Below are positions 17,857-26,326 of a stretch of DNA of 64,000 bases, in pieces (the stretch's first letter is position 1; every line of letters begins with the position of its first letter). Below the pieces are notes generated by a model that did no database searches, was not told the origin of the DNA, and worked only from the letters and a program-made list of their open reading frames with translations. Origin of the DNA: Prevotellaceae bacterium UBA1746 (GTDB taxonomy: Bacteria; Bacteroidota; Bacteroidia; Bacteroidales; Bacteroidaceae); the NCBI GenBank assembly GCA_002314875.1, contig DCHS01000007.1, positions 106,346 to 170,345 on the forward strand. The letters run 5' to 3'. The translations under genes and the position numbers were made by a program.

Positions 17857-19653
17857 ATGCACGAAGCTCTTATAAAAATAGCCAATAATCCGCAGGCATT
17901 ATCTTCTTCCGAGGTATTGCAGCTGCTGAATAGCAAGGCCATCACCAAAGATGACCTCGCTTGCGTGGTTGGTAAGGAAATTGTGGATGAGCTCATCAAC
18001 CACAAGAATCAAAGGGAAAAGAATATCAACACTCGCGACAAATCGGCAGCTGATTCTCATTCCCCTATAGCTTCTGACTATACTCAAGTTTTCTTTTGGG
18101 GAAAACAAGGAAGCGGAAAAAGCACCGCCATTGCTGCTGTCATCGAGGCTTGCAAGGAACTCGGAACAAAAAGCATCAACGGAAATTATGTTGAAGTTGA
18201 AGTAAAACGAACCTTGGGAAAAGAGGTATACCCGCTCTTTTTTGTTGAGGTTGATATGGATGCCAGCGACTATTATGAGGTTGCGAAGGAATATATCAAT
18301 AAGCCCAACCAGAAAGTCCATATTTTCTGCATGGACGGAAGTCTTCCGAAAGAGAAACGAGCCATTCAGGATGCTCAGGCCAATGCTTTTGAAAAACTGT
18401 TAGGCCGTTTGGAAAGTGACGGAATCCTAGGCCGATCCAACGGCATTTACATCCTCGTCACAAAGACCGACGCAATTTTACGCGTTCCCAAAGCCTATCG
18501 CGAAGGAGCGGCGCAGACAAAAATCACCGCCGACCACAGCCGTCTCTGGCGCAAGGTTCTTAATGTTGATTATTATCAGAACATCTATGATTCTACGCCG
18601 ATAGCATTCTCCGTGGGAGAAGTCATGTTCCAGGATATCATAAAACCAGACCTCACCGACGCTCGAAAGTTTCTTCGCAAACCTCTTCTTGAAAAGTGCG
18701 ACTCCCGCCGCAACTGGCTTGGCCGACTCTTAAACCGTGGCAACGGATTCATCTCCGTATTACTCCTGACGCTTGTCGTCGGTCTTCTCGGCGCTATGGG
18801 ATATCTCTTCTTCGATATGCTTCCCTCTGCACCTTCTTCCGAAGTTCCTTCTTTTGACTATAAGTCCTATTTCAAGAAGGAAGAGGCCATGGTGCTGACG
18901 GGATACTACAACGATGCCGTTAGTCTTTATGACAAGTTGCGAACAGATCTTAATGTAGAACACAAGATACAGTGCGTAAAAGATACGGCTTCTGAAGAAA
19001 TGCCTTTATTGGCAAATGAAGATTTTGAGGAACTTGATAAACTCCTGACGAACGACTATGCGAAACGTCTCGTTAATCAGTATGATGAATTGCTCAATGG
19101 CAATTGGGCCATGGGTGTCAATCGTTCGCAGATCAACGGTATTTGGCATCGCAGCCAGACACTCCGTACTGCTTCTCATCTGAAAGGAGCTTACGCCACT
19201 AAACTGCGACAATATGATGGCTATGTTTCTACCTATGACAAAGATATCGCTCCGCTCATCAGATTAAGTCGCAACTGCTCGACTCTCAGCGATGTTCACA
19301 AGGTGAAGAACGGCATAGGAAATTATGACGAGTGGCCCTACACCAGTGATTGCGAACTTGCTTCCAGCATCCGTAATGCCACAAGCAACGCCTACAAGAG
19401 TTATGCTGAAAATCTCAAGGTTCAAGCGCAAGGTTGGAAAAATTCGTACGAGAAGGCACGGCCAAGGGATGCTTGGGGAAATATTGTGGGTACCTTTAAA
19501 GGTCTCATGGGGAATAGCCTTGAAGATCGTTACTGCCAATACACCCAAAGCCTAAGCGAGAAAATCAACGAAGCGCTCTCCGATATCAACAGTTTCGATC
19601 AGCCCGAGGCATACAGCATCCTCGAAAATGCAAGACAACTTATAAGTTTTTAA
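17857..19653 (+). CDS. Membrane-anchored P-loop GTPase-like protein
   Basis: A 598-residue protein. After about 75 residues that may form a short helical domain there is a Walker A motif, GKQGSGKS at 82-89, and a TKTD motif at 202-205 (ILVTKTD), the place and form of a G4 guanine-specificity motif. This points to a GTPase rather than an ATPase. One transmembrane span lies at about 297-319, followed by about 280 mostly helical residues with many Tyr, Lys and Glu. The GTPase domain would be cytoplasmic and the C-terminal part on the other side of the membrane. The layout recalls TssM/IcmF proteins, but I see no other type VI genes. It follows the small membrane protein by 3 bases. Confidence 0.6.
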   Translation: MHEALIKIANNPQALSSSEVLQLLNSKAITKDDLACVVGKEIVDELINHKNQREKNINTRDKSAADSHSPIASDYTQVFFWGKQGSGKSTAIAAVIEACKELGTKSINGNYVEVEVKRTLGKEVYPLFFVEVDMDASDYYEVAKEYINKPNQKVHIFCMDGSLPKEKRAIQDAQANAFEKLLGRLESDGILGRSNGIYILVTKTDAILRVPKAYREGAAQTKITADHSRLWRKVLNVDYYQNIYDSTPIAFSVGEVMFQDIIKPDLTDARKFLRKPLLEKCDSRRNWLGRLLNRGNGFISVLLLTLVVGLLGAMGYLFFDMLPSAPSSEVPSFDYKSYFKKEEAMVLTGYYNDAVSLYDKLRTDLNVEHKIQCVKDTASEEMPLLANEDFEELDKLLTNDYAKRLVNQYDELLNGNWAMGVNRSQINGIWHRSQTLRTASHLKGAYATKLRQYDGYVSTYDKDIAPLIRLSRNCSTLSDVHKVKNGIGNYDEWPYTSDCELASSIRNATSNAYKSYAENLKVQAQGWKNSYEKARPRDAWGNIVGTFKGLMGNSLEDRYCQYTQSLSEKINEALSDINSFDQPEAYSILENARQLISF

Positions 19654-19703
19654 CTCTTTACTTAAGTTTTGGATGTTCCTAACTTATTGATTTTCCTTTA
19701 TCA

Positions 19704-22700
19704 ATGAAAAAAGAAAAAAGAGTCACCACAATACTCAATGGTTTAACGAAAGTCACCCTGCAAAGTAACTTGCAGAGAGTGACGACCATCATTGCCGGCC
19801 TGCTCCTGGTCTGCGGTGTGCTTTTTGCCGTCATGGTGGGACGCATCCCGAAGAAAGTAGCCTTGTTCATCGACTCCTTGCAGTTTTTGAACACCACCGA
19901 ACTCACCATCGGTGAAGGCAGTGACCTTGCCTTTGCCCATGTTCCCAACGACTATATCACCGTCAGGCATACGGCCGAAGGCTGGCACTGGGAGGTCAAT
20001 CCGCTGACAAAAGACAGCCTTCAATATTATAAGGTGAACGGAAGAAATCCCAACCGCTACGCCATTGCCGATGATGAGACACAGATCGTCAAACTGGCTG
20101 TTCCCCATGGCAAAGATACCCTGCGCCTCAGTCTTTCCGGTGCTGATATCTGGCATGAATGGAAGGGATTTTCCAAGCAAAAAGATGTTCTCGCCCGCCA
20201 TTTTGCTGTGCGCCATGCCAAACAGCAAGAGAGCGTTATAGCCGACGAGAGCGAGGCCATCAACCAAAAGGCTTGCCGTTCTTTCTTCCACAAAGATAAT
20301 GACGGCATTTCGCTCATCATCCTCGATAAGTTAACAAAGGTCAACGATGAGGGTTACTGCTATCAGGGCGATCTCCCTGCTTCCTCGCCGTTCAAGATTC
20401 AGTTCTTTAACATCAGCGACCACTGCTACAGCGACGGTGAAGACAATGGATTCTTCCAGATTGACGGGGTAAACTATGTAATGAAAGCCACCGTCAAACT
20501 GACCGAATGGGGGGCTGGCCATCTTATGATAAAGCGCAACGAGGGCACCAAGGGCTTCGATGTCTTTTTTCCGAAAGCCATCGGTTTCGTCGGAACTCGC
20601 GACTCGTTGCTCCACAAGGCCGAAGAGACGAGTAACGTCATCAGTTTCAAGCAGTCAAGTCTGGCATTCCCCACCAAGAGTGATCTTTATTACCCGCTCT
20701 TTTCCAATGCCATCAGCAGTGATATCTGTAATCTCGAACTCCACGAAGACGGCCAGCCGGATCTCGTTCGCGATAACATGAACAATACGATCGAAGTTCA
20801 TCCAGCGAAGACATGGAAACTGCCTTTCAGCCTTGTTCCTGCTTTTGAAAGAATCACACTGAAGAGTGGAAATGCCACCATCAAAGCCAGAATCGGCTAC
20901 ATCGATTTCTGCTTCATCCTGAGTTATCTGTGGCTCCCTTTCCTAACCTTGCTGGCGCTCATGATTTTTATTGCCGGCCCCTGGAGCCCCGTTATAATCA
21001 TCAGAAGACAAGGGGATAATCTCTACAATAAATATCAGGTGCAGAACCTCCCCCGCCTGCTCATTTTCCTCCTCCTTATTGCCTTCTGCTACTGTATCTG
21101 CAAATCGCTTATCGCGCTGAAACTCAGTTATACTTTCCCCTATTTCGAGAAGTTAACGGGCATCATTCCCATCTCCACCTCCATGATGCTCCTACTGTTC
21201 TTCACGCTGGCTATGATTGTTAATCTGCCCATCACGCGTGCAACCTCCCGCATCAATTTCCCTTTGAAGAGCATCCTCTTCGTCGGCGCGCTGTTTGTGG
21301 CATTGGTGGGAGCCTTCTTCTATGTTCTCGATCCTGCCGTCAATGAAAGTGTCAAATTATCTTATCTGCCTTCTGAAATCCATCCGAATCTTCAAATTTG
21401 GTCTTGGTTGGATAAGGCAGGCATCAACGATACGCACCGCTCTGTACCTTATGCTCTCTTCGTCATTGAAGGTTTGGCGCTCATTCTCTGGATCTTAGGC
21501 GCCGCGCTCTGGCCTTTCTTTGCCAAGCGAACCCGTAAGACGCAAGGTTGGGAAAAGAAAGCCGATGCTTGGAGGGTGAAAATCGAGAATCTTTGGAACT
21601 CCTACGACCAGCGTTTCCGTCAGGCGCTTCAGAAGCGTCTTCCGAGAGAAATCAAGGTGAAGAAAGCTGAACTTCAATGCGAGGATCCCGAGAATAAATT
21701 CTCTTTGCCAAAGTATCTTGGCGAAATGCTCGGTCGTCTTCCGTTCGTCACCTTAGGCCTGATTGCTGTCATTATCCTAGGAGTCATAGCTGATAGCACG
21801 ATCGTGACGGTTCTTGGCATCGTTCTGATGCTGGCACTATTGGCTTTCCGCATGCTTTTCAATGCGTTCAGGGCTGCCATCGTCGCTCTCTTCCCCAGCC
21901 ATTTCCTCCTTCTCCTCCTCTTGATTATTATTGGCAAGAGTTTTGGAAACTTCGGAACGGCATTCATCACCTTCGGAGTCATCATCGGGTTGAGCCAGGC
22001 TTTGAGTTCTGTAAAATTCGATATCTTTGAAACTGAGGAGCAAGAAGGTTTGCAACCCCTGGAGGTACTATGGGAAATGCTCTTCATCACCTTGCTCTAC
22101 ACAGGTGGTGCCATGTGGGCGGACAATGGTTATATGACCAACTTCATCGGCTTCGTCCTGGCTTGCCTTTGCTTCTATTTCCTCATCGATCGCAAAAACT
22201 ACTATGGTTCGCTGGCAGCACGAAAGGAAAAACAAGAACGCAAAAGGATCCGCATCTATCTCTGCACCTTGGCCGTTCTGATTATTTTCCTGCCTCGTAT
22301 TTGCAGTTATGTTTTCAGTCCCGATGACGTCAACTACAGCCGACTTTCCCGTCGCGTGATGCTCTACTCCAATTTCGAAAATCTGCAGCAAAGCGGCTAC
22401 CGTTACAGTGAGAGCGACGCTGAATTCATGGTCATCATGAGCCATTATATGCAGCAGAAGAAGGTCGGTGACCCGTTAAGCAACGACGATCACTTCATGC
22501 ATGCATCCATCAGTACGGGCCAGTCTCCCGTTGTCCTCAACGACCTCAGTGTCCCCGTGGCCTTCATCGGTTCCTACGGGCGATATGCAACGACGGCGGT
22601 GTACTTCATCCTGCTTCTTTCTCTCCTGATGCTTGTCATCCAGTTCAGTCTCTCGTTTACAGGAAAGGAGACGCGCGAACCTCGCCTAACGCATGCCATG

Positions 22701-23096
22701 CAATGGCGTCTCCTCGCCGTCTTCATGTGGGCCGGAACGAGTTTCTACATCTATTTCTCCTACCTCGATGCGCTTCCTTTCACAGGTCGTCTGAATCCTG
22801 GTTTCGGTGTGGATGCCGTCGGTGAATCTTTGGAAACGGCGCTCCTTCTCGCCTTCATGGCCGCTGTCACCTACAAGCGTCCCGAGGAAGAAAGAGGAAC
22901 CCCCAAGTCAAGGCCTTCAGCGCTTGAACCTGCAGCACTTGAACCCACAACGCTTGAACCTGCCAAGCTCAACGACCCGGTTCCCAATCTCCTCGACGAG
23001 TTTGCAAAAGAAGAAGCGGGCAGTGTTCCTCCTGAAACAAAGCCCTCCACCCCCAACCTCCTCGATGAATTTGAAAAGGAGGCCAACCAACAATAA
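19704..23096 (+). CDS. Polytopic membrane protein, FHA-like N-terminus and SEDS (FtsW/RodA)-like C-terminus
   Basis: A 1130-residue integral membrane protein. One span at about 25-45 is followed by a soluble region starting with an FHA-like stretch at about 53-130 (LTIGEGSDLAF, YKVNGRNP). More than ten further spans follow from about residue 400. The last part resembles SEDS glycosyltransferases: SGYRYSESDAEF near the place of the GYQ...QS loop, VPVAFIGSYGRYATTAVYF near the DFIFAxxGEExG segment, and LPFTGRLNPGFG near the LPxTGxxLPF loop. The C-terminal tail has LEP repeats and two copies of PNLLDEF. A SEDS role (glycan polymerase with the downstream PBP-like protein) is inference from these motifs and context. 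Confidence 0.5.
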   Translation: MKKEKRVTTILNGLTKVTLQSNLQRVTTIIAGLLLVCGVLFAVMVGRIPKKVALFIDSLQFLNTTELTIGEGSDLAFAHVPNDYITVRHTAEGWHWEVNPLTKDSLQYYKVNGRNPNRYAIADDETQIVKLAVPHGKDTLRLSLSGADIWHEWKGFSKQKDVLARHFAVRHAKQQESVIADESEAINQKACRSFFHKDNDGISLIILDKLTKVNDEGYCYQGDLPASSPFKIQFFNISDHCYSDGEDNGFFQIDGVNYVMKATVKLTEWGAGHLMIKRNEGTKGFDVFFPKAIGFVGTRDSLLHKAEETSNVISFKQSSLAFPTKSDLYYPLFSNAISSDICNLELHEDGQPDLVRDNMNNTIEVHPAKTWKLPFSLVPAFERITLKSGNATIKARIGYIDFCFILSYLWLPFLTLLALMIFIAGPWSPVIIIRRQGDNLYNKYQVQNLPRLLIFLLLIAFCYCICKSLIALKLSYTFPYFEKLTGIIPISTSMMLLLFFTLAMIVNLPITRATSRINFPLKSILFVGALFVALVGAFFYVLDPAVNESVKLSYLPSEIHPNLQIWSWLDKAGINDTHRSVPYALFVIEGLALILWILGAALWPFFAKRTRKTQGWEKKADAWRVKIENLWNSYDQRFRQALQKRLPREIKVKKAELQCEDPENKFSLPKYLGEMLGRLPFVTLGLIAVIILGVIADSTIVTVLGIVLMLALLAFRMLFNAFRAAIVALFPSHFLLLLLLIIIGKSFGNFGTAFITFGVIIGLSQALSSVKFDIFETEEQEGLQPLEVLWEMLFITLLYTGGAMWADNGYMTNFIGFVLACLCFYFLIDRKNYYGSLAARKEKQERKRIRIYLCTLAVLIIFLPRICSYVFSPDDVNYSRLSRRVMLYSNFENLQQSGYRYSESDAEFMVIMSHYMQQKKVGDPLSNDDHFMHASISTGQSPVVLNDLSVPVAFIGSYGRYATTAVYFILLLSLLMLVIQFSLSFTGKETREPRLTHAMQWRLLAVFMWAGTSFYIYFSYLDALPFTGRLNPGFGVDAVGESLETALLLAFMAAVTYKRPEEERGTPKSRPSALEPAALEPTTLEPAKLNDPVPNLLDEFAKEEAGSVPPETKPSTPNLLDEFEKEANQQ

Positions 23097-23110
23097 AAAC
23101 TCTACCAACA

Positions 23111-24820
23111 ATGATAAAACTTTCCAATATCTTTCAAAAGCCTTTCAGCAACGAAAGAATCTCCATTGCCGTCGTGGGCTCTACCTCCAGCGGTAAGAGT
23201 TACCTTCTTTCTGACATCATCCAATCGTTCGAGAGCATGGGATTCATCCACAAGGATCTCGTTCGCAACGGTGTGCTCTACAAAGACATGATGAACTACG
23301 TCACTGATGTGAGCGACAACGGAAAGATGAGAGGTACGGAAGTCTATGCCTGCCGCGACGAAAATCACTATGGTGCCATCCTCCAGAAGGGTGATGTGAA
23401 GGTTGAACTCGACTTTCTCAATATCCCCGGTGAAACCTTCAACACCTCCGACGGTAAAATCATTAACTACAAGGACTTTTCCGCTGAACTTCGTAAGTCC
23501 AGTACAAAGATTTTCCGTGTCGCACAATGGGAGACCTTGACGGGACAAATCATCAAGGTGGTGGAACCGCTCTCTTTGAAACTTGAGGAAGAAAGTTCCG
23601 AAACAACAGAGCATGAGAACTCAACGGAAAATCCTTTGGGACTGGATTTGAATATCCCCGATTTCAATAATCCCCAGCCTTCTGCGACGAGCCTCAGCGG
23701 AATGTCGGAGAAAGAGCGTATTGAATACCGGAAGACTTCCTATTTTTCCTGGAAAGATCTCTACGAGGATTTCAAGCGCTGGGGCTACAAGAAGAAAGAG
23801 GGAAGCACCAAACTCATTGACGGTAAGACGCTGATCGATAATTTCTTTACCTATCAGGCCGACAGCGTCATGTGGTCGCTCGCCGAAATCATCGGTGGCA
23901 TCGCCAAACTCGAGACGACGAAGGAGAAGTTCATTGCCAACTACATGCGTAGTTTCTACTTCCTCCACTATTGTGCAACAGCCACAGACATCATCGTCTG
24001 CGACAAACTCTTCGTGCCCGTTCAAGGCCGTACGGAGGATATTCCTTACGAACAGGCCCTTTTTGCCAAGATGCTCGACAACCTTACGAATTTCATCAAT
24101 AACAAGGTGGGGCCGAAGCCTAACGTCTATCTCGCTTTCCGTGGTGCTGATTTCATGCTCCAGAAGAAGGAATTCATGTACAAGAAAATGGTGGCTCTGT
24201 TGGAAGAAAATGGTTTCAAACAGGAGGAAATCCGCAATATTATCTACTCCATCTTCGCTGCTCTTATCTGGCCGAGACTGGATGCAAGAAACAAATTCAA
24301 CACGGCTTCCAGCAATTTCAACGAGATGGTGGGCCTTGGCGATTTAACCCTTGGCGAATACACCCTCGAACGCCTCCAGGAACTCTTCATCGACTTCAAT
24401 GCTGGAAACGGCCGTACCATTGAAGGTTCTCCCGATACGGCGGCAGCTGATATGGTGCAACTCATCCGAAGCCATGTGGGTTCCGGCCAGGGCAACTGTT
24501 TCCGAAAACTCCTCCTCGCCGCCTATGATTTCTCGGAGAACGACAGTTCCCGCGAATTTGCAAACATGCCGCCTCACTGCTACTTCACAGCAACTCCCAT
24601 CACGGAGAATTTCGATGTCTACCTCAACGATGAGAACTCTGAGAACAAGCGATTTATCTATAAGAAGGAAGGCCAGACGGACAAATATTTTGACCGTGCC
24701 AACTCGCACTTCTGCTTTGGCACCTTCCAGCTCTGGCTCGATATTCTTGAACAACACGGTATCGAAGATCTCATCAAAAACAATGGCGAATTTTTGACTT
24801 ATGTCCGTTCCCATGCTTAA
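23111..24820 (+). CDS. Double-GTPase-like P-loop protein, paralogue 1
   Basis: A 569-residue soluble protein. Walker A is GSTSSGKS at 23-30; a DFLNIPGE motif at 101-108 sits where a Walker B/G3 (DxxGE) motif is expected. Other segments shared with the next gene include VYACRDENHYGA, DIIVCDKLF, VYLAFRGADF and, near the end, YFTATPI and FCFGTFQLWLDIL. VYLAFRGAD is in the place of a G4 motif but has RGAD instead of T/NKxD. The pattern fits the DO-GTPase families known from bacterial conflict systems; I hold this as probable, not proven. The paralogous partner overlaps its 3' end, suggesting a heterodimer. Confidence 0.6.
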   Translation: MIKLSNIFQKPFSNERISIAVVGSTSSGKSYLLSDIIQSFESMGFIHKDLVRNGVLYKDMMNYVTDVSDNGKMRGTEVYACRDENHYGAILQKGDVKVELDFLNIPGETFNTSDGKIINYKDFSAELRKSSTKIFRVAQWETLTGQIIKVVEPLSLKLEEESSETTEHENSTENPLGLDLNIPDFNNPQPSATSLSGMSEKERIEYRKTSYFSWKDLYEDFKRWGYKKKEGSTKLIDGKTLIDNFFTYQADSVMWSLAEIIGGIAKLETTKEKFIANYMRSFYFLHYCATATDIIVCDKLFVPVQGRTEDIPYEQALFAKMLDNLTNFINNKVGPKPNVYLAFRGADFMLQKKEFMYKKMVALLEENGFKQEEIRNIIYSIFAALIWPRLDARNKFNTASSNFNEMVGLGDLTLGEYTLERLQELFIDFNAGNGRTIEGSPDTAAADMVQLIRSHVGSGQGNCFRKLLLAAYDFSENDSSREFANMPPHCYFTATPITENFDVYLNDENSENKRFIYKKEGQTDKYFDRANSHFCFGTFQLWLDILEQHGIEDLIKNNGEFLTYVRSHA

Positions 24821-26324
24821 TCCAACCTTGAAAAAAATCAAAGCCCTTCTCTGCGGCCCCCGTAAACTTCATCTTGCAGTCATCGGATTTCCTTCGAGCG
24901 GAAAAAGTTATCTGCTCGCTGATCTTGTGACGGCTTTTGAGGAAATGGGCTATATGCAGGAGGTTCTGCCACTCTCCTACCCCCACAGCAGTCTGGGATC
25001 GTTCTTCCACGATCTCAACGACGACAGTGGCCGCACCACGAAGACCGATGTCTATGCCTGCCGCCCGGAGAACCACTACGGCGCCCATTTATATAAAGAG
25101 GAGACGAACGAACGCATCGAACTCGATTTCCTCAATATCCCCGGCGAAGCCTTCAAGGACCCCAAACTGAAACTCGACGCCTTCTTCCAACTGGTGAGGA
25201 GTTTGGAAAAAGTTCCCAAAGGCATCTTCGATCTCACCTTCTGGCGAAATCCCTCAGGTCAGGAACGCATCCTCCTCGAACCGAACAAAGAGCATTGGAA
25301 TGAGTACATGACGGAAAGCCGTGAAACGCTCACCAGCTGGCGCGGGTTCATCGATGATGAAAAGCGCGAGAACAGCTACCTCAATTTCAAGGAAATCTTC
25401 CACGATCTTTACACCGGACGTTTTGAACTGAAATCCAGGAAAGCGGTGACGGGCAAGGAACTCCTCAAACGTTTCTTCGATATTCTCCCCGACTCGATCT
25501 GCGAGACGTTCTGGTACACCTGGAAAGCGCTGAGCACCGCTAACGACCGCGCGGAATTCTTCGTCAACCGCGGCCTGCAATATTTCTATTTCTTCCACTA
25601 TTGCAAATCGGCCAGCGACATCATTCTCTGCGACAAACTCTTCCAGGGTGACGGAACACCGACAGAAAATGATGCCTTCGGTGATCTCTGCGACTTTTTC
25701 GCCAATTTCATGAACCAGATGAGCGGTGACAAGCCGAAAGTCTTTCTCGCCTTCCGTGGCACTGACTTTTTCTTAAAGAAAAAAGAAGGCAACTACAAGC
25801 ATCTCCTTCGCGATCTTCCCCCCAAAAAGCGCCGCGCCAGCGCCTACGGGACTTTCATCCAGCAGATGAGCAAGATGTTGAAAAACAAGTCGGGCGACGA
25901 AGACTACAATCGCTATCTCGACGATCAAGGTGGACGGAAAGATGACCTAGTTTGGAAAATCAACTCGCGTTTCGGAGGAAACATCAGCAACGCATTCTGG
26001 AAACTCTTATATACTTCCAGTCTCCGTCATGGCTGGCGAGGACTCCTCCAACGCCTCCGGAAAGAAGAGGATATCCAGACCATCTGGCAGCAGAAGGCAT
26101 CGCCGATACCGCCGCATGTCTATTTCACCGCCACCCCCATTGACTTGGATTTCAACGTCTATGTCAATGATCCGGAAGAAGCCACACGCTTTGTCTATGA
26201 CGGACGAGGTCACGCCATTCCTGGTGAACGCTGTTACCGCACCTTTCATGTAGAAACCTCTAAATACGGAGCCCGCCAATTCTGCTTCGGCAGTTACCAG
26301 TTGCTCCAAGATATACTTTGTTAA
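24801..26324 (+). CDS. Double-GTPase-like P-loop protein, paralogue 2
   Basis: A 507-residue soluble protein clearly homologous to the preceding one. Walker A is GFPSSGKS at 29-36 and DFLNIPGE lies at 109-116. VYACRPENHYGA, DIILCDKLF, VFLAFRGTDFF, YFTATPI and FCFGSYQLLQDIL match the paralogue in order. Here too the G4-like site reads RGTD. The gene overlaps the upstream gene by 20 bases (8 if the ATG at 24813 is used), which implies translational coupling and a fixed ratio of the two products. Confidence 0.6.
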   Translation: MSVPMLNPTLKKIKALLCGPRKLHLAVIGFPSSGKSYLLADLVTAFEEMGYMQEVLPLSYPHSSLGSFFHDLNDDSGRTTKTDVYACRPENHYGAHLYKEETNERIELDFLNIPGEAFKDPKLKLDAFFQLVRSLEKVPKGIFDLTFWRNPSGQERILLEPNKEHWNEYMTESRETLTSWRGFIDDEKRENSYLNFKEIFHDLYTGRFELKSRKAVTGKELLKRFFDILPDSICETFWYTWKALSTANDRAEFFVNRGLQYFYFFHYCKSASDIILCDKLFQGDGTPTENDAFGDLCDFFANFMNQMSGDKPKVFLAFRGTDFFLKKKEGNYKHLLRDLPPKKRRASAYGTFIQQMSKMLKNKSGDEDYNRYLDDQGGRKDDLVWKINSRFGGNISNAFWKLLYTSSLRHGWRGLLQRLRKEEDIQTIWQQKASPIPPHVYFTATPIDLDFNVYVNDPEEATRFVYDGRGHAIPGERCYRTFHVETSKYGARQFCFGSYQLLQDILC

Positions 26325-26326
26325 TT

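Noticed and set aside
17857..23096. Type VI secretion anchor complex
   Set aside because: The first protein has a TssM-like order of parts, but no other type VI component is present and its partner looks SEDS-like instead.
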